The translations under genes were made by a program, and so were the position numbers. From Gemmatimonadota bacterium (GTDB lineage Bacteria; Gemmatimonadota; Gemmatimonadetes; Gemmatimonadales; GWC2-71-9), in the NCBI GenBank assembly GCA_003222235.1, contig QHVD01000117.1, positions 1-23,771 on the forward strand: 23,771 nt of DNA, in the 5' to 3' direction. How positions within the stretch are numbered: position 1 is the first letter of the stretch; every line of letters starts with the position of its first letter. Positions 1-5,923 of the stretch are shown one piece after another. The notes beneath the pieces are model-generated. The model did not search any database. It worked only from the letters and a program-made list of their open reading frames with translations, and was not told the origin of the DNA.

Positions 1-253
1 CGGCGAGACGGGGTCGCCGTACCGTCTCAACGCCGACCTCAAGTACCATCCGCCGACGGCGTACGGCTTCTTTTATTTCGGCGGCGGGTTCGCCTTCCTG
101 CACTCCACCGGGAACAGTCACGCCGGGGCGAACGCGTTCGCCGGCTGGGAGGGCCGGCGGGCGCGGCCGTTCAAGCCGTTCGCGGAGGCGAAGCTGGTGT
201 TCGCGAGTACCACGTCGTTCAACATCGAGGGTGGGCTGAACTTCTCCCTCTAG
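1..253 (+). CDS. Probable outer-membrane beta-barrel protein, C-terminal fragment
   Basis: An open frame runs from position 2 to the TAG at 251-253 and encodes about 83 residues. The start lies outside the window. The peptide is rich in Gly, Phe, Tyr and Asn and ends in alternating polar/hydrophobic stretches (AEAKLVFASTT, FNIEGGLNFSL). That pattern fits the last strands of a small outer-membrane beta-barrel. The final residue is Leu rather than the classical terminal Phe, with a Phe two residues before it. No catalytic motif is visible and the exact family cannot be named from this piece. Its stop codon overlaps that of the convergent ABC permease gene at a CTAG palindrome. That it is coding is likely; the barrel assignment is inference. 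Confidence 0.55.
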   Translation, partial: GETGSPYRLNADLKYHPPTAYGFFYFGGGFAFLHSTGNSHAGANAFAGWEGRRARPFKPFAEAKLVFASTTSFNIEGGLNFSL

Positions 254-1941
254 AACTCGAAGCCCTCCATCCTCCGCAGGCCCATCCACAACGGGATGAC
301 CGTCGCCGCCGCGCAAATGCCGGCGGCGACCGCGAACCAGAGAATCATCCACGCGTCGACCACGACGCGCTGTCCCTCGTACACGGTCTGCGCGTACACG
401 TACACGGCCTGGCGCAGCGCCACGATCACGGCCGCCAGCAGGACGACCGTCGTCATCATGTAGACGAGGCCGCCGAACGAGGTCGGGATCTGCGCGGCGT
501 TCTCCGTCTCGAACTGCGGGTACAGCGCGCCGAAGCCGAGGGCCAGGGCCGCAATCGCGAACGTGAGCCCGCAGATGGTCACCAGTCCCATGACCATCAT
601 GAACCGGTCCACTTGGAGCAGCAGGTTGGTGAGGCCGGTGAGCAACAGGGCGAGCGCGAGCAGCGGCACCGTGCCGACCCAGTACTTGGACCACAACAGG
701 GTCCGGAGGTCGAGCGGGCTCGAGCGCAGCAGCCACATCTGGCGGCCCTCGAGGGAGACGGCCGGGAAGATGAACCGTGCTGCGATCGCGGCGAGGACGA
801 ACCCCGCGAGCCCGAGGTTCAGGAACGACACCAGCGTCACGTAGAAGAAGCCCACCGGCTCGCCCCGGTGCAGCGGCAGCGCCTTGATGTTGAACAGGTA
901 CACGACGATCAGCACCGCGAGCAGGATCAGCTGGCTCCACTGCGTGGTGTCGCGAAAGAACAGTTTCACGTCCTTCAGGACGAACTCGCGCTTCGCCGCC
1001 GGGAGCGCCGCGAGCGCCCGACCCACGGTCCCGTCCCAGAACTTGCCGCTCACGAACCGCTCCGCTGCCTCCTGAGCCTTGGTGAAGCCGGGCGCGAACA
1101 GCCCCCGGTGCAAGATGGCGCCGAACGTGACGAAAGCGGCCGCGGTCGTCCAGAGCAGCGCCAGGGGCAACGGGTCCGGGACGTCCTGCAGGTACCGCAT
1201 GATGGCCTGGGTCGCCCATTCGCTCGGCAGGAACGGCGACGTGGGCGTCCGCAGCACGGCGATGAACTCCAGCAGGTTGGCGAACCCCTCGGGGTGGGAG
1301 AGCTCTTCGGGGCGGATCAACCGCAACAGCATGATGAGCCCGCCTGCGGCGCCCAGCGCGACGATGGAAAGCAGGTCGCGGGTGCGTCGGGCGGGGAAGA
1401 TGTTCACCAGCAGCAGCGTCACCGCCGACCCGGCCACGGCCGGCACCACGAGCATCGGAACCAGCGTGACCACGGCGTATGGCGCGAACAGCACCCCGCC
1501 TCGGTAGACCACGCCGTACGCCGCGAGGATCGGGACGGCCATCAGCGCCACCATCCACGACGAGTGGAGCAGCGTCTCGAGCAGCTTCGCGAGGTAGACC
1601 CGCAGCCAGTCCACGGGCGCCGAGACGAGAAGGTCCAGGTCCTTCGCCAGAAAGAAGCTCGATAGCGCGGTGATGACGTTCGACAGCACCAGGATGGCGA
1701 TGAACGTCAGCAGCACCAGGGCCAACAGCTTCCCCGCGAGGAGCGGTCCCAGCTCCTCCACGCCGCGGAAGTACTTGAGGATCCGATACAGCACTCCGTA
1801 GACGAAGACCCAGAACGCGAGGGAGACGACCATGAGGATGACGAGCTTGCCGGGGCCGCCGCGCGAGCGCTCCTCGCGGAGCCGTTGGAGCACGGTGCGC
1901 CACTTGGGCTGCAGCACGTGCCACAGCGAGGGTTGCTTCAT
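250..1941 (-). CDS. ABC transporter permease, large ABC-2-like membrane subunit
   Basis: Encodes 563 residues starting at MKQPSLWHV. The ATG (complement of 1939-1941) overlaps the TGA of the upstream ATPase gene as ATGA, which decides the start over longer in-frame options. The protein has about a dozen hydrophobic segments and a cytosolic, basic N-terminus (residues 1-32). The two halves look like a pseudo-repeat: each carries a conserved loop before a helix, with LLVSAPVDWLR near residue 105 and LLRSSPLDLR near residue 400. This resembles a family of large two-fold permeases that pair with an ABC-2-type ATPase (possibly Pfam ABC_tran_2; name from memory). It would form the membrane channel of an exporter with the ATPase encoded just upstream. 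The substrate cannot be read from the sequence. It is the last gene of a six-gene coupled cluster, and no terminator hairpin was found between it and the convergent gene. Confidence 0.85.
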   Translation of the reverse strand: MKQPSLWHVLQPKWRTVLQRLREERSRGGPGKLVILMVVSLAFWVFVYGVLYRILKYFRGVEELGPLLAGKLLALVLLTFIAILVLSNVITALSSFFLAKDLDLLVSAPVDWLRVYLAKLLETLLHSSWMVALMAVPILAAYGVVYRGGVLFAPYAVVTLVPMLVVPAVAGSAVTLLLVNIFPARRTRDLLSIVALGAAGGLIMLLRLIRPEELSHPEGFANLLEFIAVLRTPTSPFLPSEWATQAIMRYLQDVPDPLPLALLWTTAAAFVTFGAILHRGLFAPGFTKAQEAAERFVSGKFWDGTVGRALAALPAAKREFVLKDVKLFFRDTTQWSQLILLAVLIVVYLFNIKALPLHRGEPVGFFYVTLVSFLNLGLAGFVLAAIAARFIFPAVSLEGRQMWLLRSSPLDLRTLLWSKYWVGTVPLLALALLLTGLTNLLLQVDRFMMVMGLVTICGLTFAIAALALGFGALYPQFETENAAQIPTSFGGLVYMMTTVVLLAAVIVALRQAVYVYAQTVYEGQRVVVDAWMILWFAVAAGICAAATVIPLWMGLRRMEGFEF

Positions 1942-2696
1942 CCCCCGAGCACCTCGACCAGCTCGCGGACGTGCGCGCCGCCGGTGAGCTTGAGGAACAG
2001 CTCCTCGAGCGTCGCGTCCCCGGCGCGGTGCTGGCGCCGCACCTCGTCCACGGTGCCGGCGGCGACGATCCGGCCGTGCTGGATGATGGCGATCCGGTCG
2101 CACATCGCCTGCGCGACCTCGAGCGTGTGCGTGCTCATCAGCACCGTGCCGCCCTTGCCGACGAACTGCCGGAAGATGTCCTTCAGGAGCCGGGCGGCCT
2201 TGGGGTCCAGACCCACCATTGGCTCGTCCACGACGATGCATTCGGGCCGGTGGATCAGCGCGCTGGAGATGATGAGCTTCTGGCGCATCCCGTGGCTGTA
2301 GGCCTCCAGGAGCTCGTCCTTCCAGCTCGCCAGCTCGAACACCTCGAGCAGCTCGGCGATGCGCCGTTCCACCGCATCCCCATCCTGCCCGTACAGGCCG
2401 GCGACGAAGCGCAGGAATTCGGCCCCGGTGAGCTTGTCGTAGACGAACGGCCGGTCGGGAATGAAGCCGAGGCGCTGCTTCGCCGCCATGGGGTTCTGGT
2501 GCACGTCGTCGCCGCCGAGCAGCACGCGGCCGTCGGTCGGGCGGAGGATGCCCGCGATCATCCGCAGCGTGGTGGTCTTGCCGGCCCCGTTCGGTCCGAG
2601 GAACCCGTAGAGGACGCCCCGCGGCACGTCGAGGGAGATGTCGTCCACGGCGGCGAAGCTACCGTAGCGCTTGGTGAGGTTCTGCAACCGGATCAT
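1938..2696 (-). CDS. ABC transporter ATP-binding protein
   Basis: Encodes 252 residues and drives export by ATP hydrolysis, presumably with the permease encoded next. Visible motifs are Walker A GPNGAGKTT (residues 34-42), the signature region YSHGMRQKL (133-141), Walker B CIVVDE (153-158), the D-loop GLDP and the switch His190 in STH. The usual Q-loop glutamine position reads FIPDRPF, with Asp in place of Gln, a variant seen in several ABC-2-type ATPases. The signature is SHGMRQK rather than LSGGQ, also typical of the ABC-2 export group. The C-terminal part (about 215-252) is short, so there is no large extra domain. Start ATG (complement of 2694-2696) overlaps the TGA of the transglutaminase-like gene, and its own TGA overlaps the permease ATG. 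Function as an exporter ATPase is firm; cargo is unknown. Confidence 0.93.
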   Translation of the reverse strand: MIRLQNLTKRYGSFAAVDDISLDVPRGVLYGFLGPNGAGKTTTLRMIAGILRPTDGRVLLGGDDVHQNPMAAKQRLGFIPDRPFVYDKLTGAEFLRFVAGLYGQDGDAVERRIAELLEVFELASWKDELLEAYSHGMRQKLIISSALIHRPECIVVDEPMVGLDPKAARLLKDIFRQFVGKGGTVLMSTHTLEVAQAMCDRIAIIQHGRIVAAGTVDEVRRQHRAGDATLEELFLKLTGGAHVRELVEVLGG

Positions 2697-4234
2697 AGCG
2701 CCTCGAGCTTGAGTCGCCCGATCAGGCGCACCAGCTCCGCCTGCCGGGCGAGGCCCCCGGTCGAGAAGCGCAGGTGCGCCGCGTCGGCCGGGAACTGATC
2801 GAACGTCGGGTCCACCGCCACCCAGTCGCCGAGATAGACTTCGGCCCAGGCGTGATAGTAAAAGTGCCCGTTCACATGGGCGAGGCCGGCGACCGTTCGG
2901 GCGGGCAGGCCCACGGCCCGCGCGAGCTCCACGTAGCGCACCGCGTGCTCGTTACAGTCACTGCTCCGCCCGGCGAGCGCCCGCGCCGCGGTCGGCATGC
3001 TCACGGTGACCTGATCGGCCACGTTGGCCGCGACCCAGCGCACCAGCAGCTCGGCGGCGCGCGCCGGGTTGCGCTCGCGACGGGTGACCGCGAGCGCCCG
3101 CCCGCGGATACGGGCGTCGTCGCTCTGGATCAGCGGCTCGGGGTTGAGGAATGCGCGCAGGGTCGTGTCGCGCGCCGGGAGCTGGTAGCGGGCCACGAGC
3201 GCCGCGCCCGAATCCCGCCGCACGATCAGCGTGTCCCCGACGAGCCGCTGCCGCCCGGCCGTGAGCGCGAGGCCGCGCAGGTCCGCGCCGGTCAGGCGCA
3301 CCCGCAGCTCCGCCAACGTATCCCGGGGCAGCTCCCCGCCCGCGGCGATCGCGGTGGTGGCGACGACGTCGCCGGGCCCGGGCGAGGCGCTGGCACGGGC
3401 CACCCGCACCTTATCCCGCCGCCGGAAATTCTCGTAGGCGATCTCGAACGCGGAACGCTCGATGGTGAAGCCCACCGGGTTCGTGGTCCGGACGATGTGT
3501 CCCTGTGCGTCGACCCAGGTGCTGCCGCGCATGCCTCCCGCCCCGGCCTTCATGTCGATCCGGAAGGCGCGGACCGTATCGAAGCGCACCGGCACCCAGG
3601 CCATGACGGTCGAGTCGTAATCCGCGCTGTCCGCCACGACCAGCGTGGATTCGGCGGCGCCCGTCAAGGCTACGTCCCGCTCGACCAGGAGCAGGGGGTC
3701 GAACACGCGGCTCGTGTAGCTCTTCCCCGGCCTGAGCTCGCCGCCGAACGCCAGTCGGAGCGGCAGCAGCGTGGGGAGCACGACGGGACGCGTGAGCGGC
3801 ACGAGCGTCACCTGGGTGTCGCGGCCCGACATCAGCTGGACCGAGAGCAGCGTGTCGCCGTTGACGACGCCACGCGCCGTGAAGCGGCCGATGTCGCCGT
3901 CGAATTTCACGTCGACTTCCTCCAGCCGCAGCGCGCGCGAGAGTGTCGCCCGGCTCCGCGCGGTGGTCCGGTGCAGTACGCCGAGCGCCGGCACATCGAG
4001 GATCAGGAGGTCCTCCACCCGGATCGCGCTGCCGGACGTGTCGATGGTGAAGGAGGCGAACCCGACCTGCTGGCCGCCCACCACGAGGCGGTAGTACACG
4101 GTGCCGGGTGCGATCGAGCGGGCCGCCTCGGCGAGCCGCGCCGCCGTCGTGAGAAAGAACACGCGCTTCACGAGCCAGCCCAGCGAGGTCCCCCACGCGA
4201 CCAGCACCACGATCGCCCACCCGCGGCGCGTCAC
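2693..4234 (-). CDS. Transglutaminase-like domain protein with N-terminal membrane anchor
   Basis: Encodes 513 residues from a GTG (complement of 4232-4234) that forms a GTGA overlap with the stop of the macro-domain gene; the overlap and the lack of a better start fix this choice. Residues about 6-20 (WAIVVLVAWGTSLGWLV) form one hydrophobic anchor, so most of the chain probably lies outside the cytoplasmic membrane. Residues about 40-400 have no motif I recognise and look beta-rich. The C-terminal domain is transglutaminase-like: Cys427 in SSDCNEHA, His461 in YYHAWAEVY and Asp475 in VDPTF make the expected Cys-His-Asp triad. Such domains can be proteases, amidases or cross-linkers, and the reaction here is not determined. 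It sits between the macro-domain protein and the ABC exporter pair, which suggests it acts on, or with, an exported product. Confidence 0.85.
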   Translation of the reverse strand: MTRRGWAIVVLVAWGTSLGWLVKRVFFLTTAARLAEAARSIAPGTVYYRLVVGGQQVGFASFTIDTSGSAIRVEDLLILDVPALGVLHRTTARSRATLSRALRLEEVDVKFDGDIGRFTARGVVNGDTLLSVQLMSGRDTQVTLVPLTRPVVLPTLLPLRLAFGGELRPGKSYTSRVFDPLLLVERDVALTGAAESTLVVADSADYDSTVMAWVPVRFDTVRAFRIDMKAGAGGMRGSTWVDAQGHIVRTTNPVGFTIERSAFEIAYENFRRRDKVRVARASASPGPGDVVATTAIAAGGELPRDTLAELRVRLTGADLRGLALTAGRQRLVGDTLIVRRDSGAALVARYQLPARDTTLRAFLNPEPLIQSDDARIRGRALAVTRRERNPARAAELLVRWVAANVADQVTVSMPTAARALAGRSSDCNEHAVRYVELARAVGLPARTVAGLAHVNGHFYYHAWAEVYLGDWVAVDPTFDQFPADAAHLRFSTGGLARQAELVRLIGRLKLEAL

Positions 4235-4746
4235 GACTCGGCAGCTCCCTGGCGGTGCAGCACGGCCTCGAACGCCTCCCGATCCGCGGGCGTTTCCACG
4301 ACGATCGCGACATCGCCGGGGAACGACGCGTTGCCGAGATGGGACTTGAGGACCGGCACCATCACCTCCGCCGAGTCCTCGACCGACAGGTTTCCGGCGC
4401 CGATGCCGAGCGGAGGCGCGGTGAGGGTCGCGAACTCCCACTCGCGCGCGCGCTGCAGCGCCGATCGCCAGGCCCGCGCCACGCCATCGCGGCTGATTGG
4501 CTCCGTGTCGCTCTGGATGATTGCGTGAATCACGAACTGCGCCGGGAGATCGCCGCCGCCGGCCGTCACGACGGCGGCGCCGACCACCAGCTCCTGCTGC
4601 ACGTGCAACCGATTCGTGAACTCGGCGCCGCCCACCCCCTCCAGCCGGCTGACGGCCGGCGTCGTAGGGTCGAGGCGGGCTGTGGTAGGGCGAACGATCG
4701 CGTCGGAGGGCAAGAACGCGAGATCGTCCACGACCACACGGATCAC
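4231..4746 (-). CDS. Degenerate macro-domain protein
   Basis: Encodes 171 residues from GTG (complement of 4744-4746), which overlaps the TGA of the TPR gene as GTGA. The longer in-frame extension upstream is the shadow of the TPR gene. The macro fold is suggested by SDAIVRPTTARL near the N-terminus, VVGAAVVTAGGGDLP and QFVIHAII in the middle, and an LTAPPLGIGAGNLS loop followed by helices. In canonical ADP-ribose-binding macro domains the first motif reads DAIVNAAN and supplies an Asn used in catalysis; here that stretch is RPTT. The usual GGGV loop is also replaced. It may bind ADP-ribose or another nucleotide without hydrolysing it, or have a different activity. Translationally coupled to both neighbours. 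The family assignment is fairly strong, the loss of activity is inference. Confidence 0.75.
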   Translation of the reverse strand: MIRVVVDDLAFLPSDAIVRPTTARLDPTTPAVSRLEGVGGAEFTNRLHVQQELVVGAAVVTAGGGDLPAQFVIHAIIQSDTEPISRDGVARAWRSALQRAREWEFATLTAPPLGIGAGNLSVEDSAEVMVPVLKSHLGNASFPGDVAIVVETPADREAFEAVLHRQGAAES

Positions 4747-5510
4747 CTGCTCTCGGCCTCCCGCGAGCGACGATAGATCAGGGTCGCCTCGTCCGGCCGG
4801 TTGAGCCGATCGAGCACGATCCCGAGGCCGTATAGCGCCCTGGCGTTCCGCGGCTCGAGCTCGACCGCGCGCTCGAAGGCGGCGAGCGCGCCGGACAGGT
4901 CGTTCGCGCGGTTCAGGGCGTTGCCGAGCTGATACCACGTGGCGGCGCGCCCGGGGTCGAGCTCCGCTGCGCGCGCGAGCTGCGGTGCCGCCTCGCTCCA
5001 CAACCCCCGGCGCGACAGCAGCAACCCGAGCGCGAGGAGCGCGTCCACGTGCTCCGGCTGGCGCCGCAGCGCCCGCTCGAGGTCGCGCCGTGCGGCGGCG
5101 TAGTGGCTTCCGGCGGCGAGGCGCTTGGCGCGCTCCACGAGCAGCAGGACGTCGTCGGGATCGGCGGCGAGCGCCCGGTCGAGATCGACCGGCAGCGGCT
5201 GCGCTGCAGCCGGTCCGACCGTCCCCGGGGCGGGCGGCGCGGCGGGCGCGTCCGGGATGGGGACGGGGGGCGCTTGGGAGGCGGGGGGGCCGAGGGGGCC
5301 GCTAGGGCCGGAGGCGGTAGCTGGGGGAGGAGCCGCGTCGCCGGCGGGGAGCTCGATCTGGACCGGCGGCGGCAGGCTGTCGCGCCGGACCTCCGCGGAC
5401 GAAGCGACGGTGTTGGTCTCCGCGAGCGATTCGGCCTCCTCAATCAGGTCGGATGCCACCCGTGCCCGGTCGGCAGCCGACTGCCAGCGGGGCTCCCGCT
5501 TGCGGATCAC
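4743..5510 (-). CDS. TPR-repeat protein with Pro/Ala-rich linker
   Basis: Encodes 255 residues from GTG (complement of 5508-5510), overlapping the cutA stop as GTGA. No signal peptide or membrane segment is evident. Residues about 1-45 are charged and helical. Residues about 50-110 form a low-complexity Pro/Ala/Gly linker, and roughly 110-255 hold about four tetratricopeptide repeats. The repeats show the usual spacing of small and bulky residues, for example YAAARRDLERALRRQPEHV, WSEAAPQLARAAELDPGRA and LSGALAAFERAVELEPRNA. TPR arrays are protein-binding scaffolds, so this may assemble the other products of the cluster. The linker DNA carries long G runs on the plus strand (5255-5300). No enzyme motif was seen and the partner is unknown. 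Confidence 0.85.
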   Translation of the reverse strand: MIRKREPRWQSAADRARVASDLIEEAESLAETNTVASSAEVRRDSLPPPVQIELPAGDAAPPPATASGPSGPLGPPASQAPPVPIPDAPAAPPAPGTVGPAAAQPLPVDLDRALAADPDDVLLLVERAKRLAAGSHYAAARRDLERALRRQPEHVDALLALGLLLSRRGLWSEAAPQLARAAELDPGRAATWYQLGNALNRANDLSGALAAFERAVELEPRNARALYGLGIVLDRLNRPDEATLIYRRSREAESR

Positions 5511-5830
5511 CCGACCACCTCGCTGGAGAGCCAGGAGAGATAGAGGTCGAGCCCGCGATCGACCGGCAGCGCGAGGAGCTCGGGCACCTGGTAGGGGTGC
5601 TGCGCCCATACCGCCGCACGCAGAGCGTCCCACTTGGATACGTCAGTCTTCAGCAGCACCACGACTTCGGTCTCCTCACTCAGCTCACCTTCCCAGCGGT
5701 AGATCGATCGGGCGCCGCTCAGGATCGTCCCGCAAGCTACCACCCGCTCCCGGACGAGCGCTGTGACGAGCCGACGCGCGTCCTCCTCGGCTCCGAGCGT
5801 CGTCAACACGACCAGCGCAGTGGGGTCCAT
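5507..5830 (-). CDS. cutA: CutA-family divalent cation tolerance protein
   Basis: Encodes 107 residues from ATG (complement of 5828-5830), close to the usual CutA length (about 105-115). Family features are the N-terminal strand ALVVLTTLG, the motif RVVACGTILSGARSIYRWEG and the segment EETEVVVLLKT. The C-terminal block HPYQVPELLALPVDRG also matches, followed by YLSWLSSEV. CutA is a small cytosolic trimer related to PII signalling proteins; it is linked to copper tolerance in E. coli, but its molecular role is not settled. It is the first gene of the six-gene minus-strand cluster, and its TGA overlaps the GTG of the TPR gene. No good Shine-Dalgarno sequence precedes the ATG. A possible promoter at 5843-5871 would give a very short leader. 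Confidence 0.92.
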   Translation of the reverse strand: MDPTALVVLTTLGAEEDARRLVTALVRERVVACGTILSGARSIYRWEGELSEETEVVVLLKTDVSKWDALRAAVWAQHPYQVPELLALPVDRGLDLYLSWLSSEVVG

Positions 5831-5842
5831 GCGGGGGACGCC

Positions 5843-5871
5843 AAGCTACGGAAATCGTGGGAGTTAGGCAA
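5843..5871 (-). promoter_or_regulatory. Candidate sigma-70-type promoter for the cutA cluster
   Basis: On the minus strand TTGCCT (complement of 5866-5871) and TAGCTT (complement of 5843-5848) are separated by 17 nt, 4/6 and 3/6 matches to the -35 and -10 consensus. Transcription would begin only about 5 nt before the cutA ATG. Weak matches; GC-rich lineages often use relaxed promoters. Confidence 0.3.
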
Positions 5872-5885
5872 GACGAGGGCGAGAG

Positions 5886-5915
5886 TTGACCGGGGTGCGC
5901 TCGCGCCTCTACGCT
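5886..5915 (+). promoter_or_regulatory. Candidate sigma-70-type promoter for uvrA
   Basis: TTGACC (5886-5891, 5/6 match to -35) and TACGCT (5910-5915, 3/6 match to -10 with the key T, A and final T present) are 18 nt apart. The predicted start near 5922 lies 1-2 nt before the uvrA ATG, so the message would be leaderless or nearly so. I saw no LexA-type palindrome in this short gap. Confidence 0.35.
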
Positions 5916-5923
5916 TCAAGGCT

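Noticed and set aside
2774..4528. Plus-strand open frame of 584 codons opposite the transglutaminase-like gene
   Set aside because: Its composition (His, Arg, Gly, Pro, Ala) is that of a shadow frame. The minus strand has a clear catalytic triad domain and overlaps that fit an operon.
5453..5923. N-terminal extension of UvrA by about 157 codons
   Set aside because: The extension overlaps cutA on the other strand, and the UvrA family starts at the SLVVRGAREHNLKN segment right after ATG 5924.
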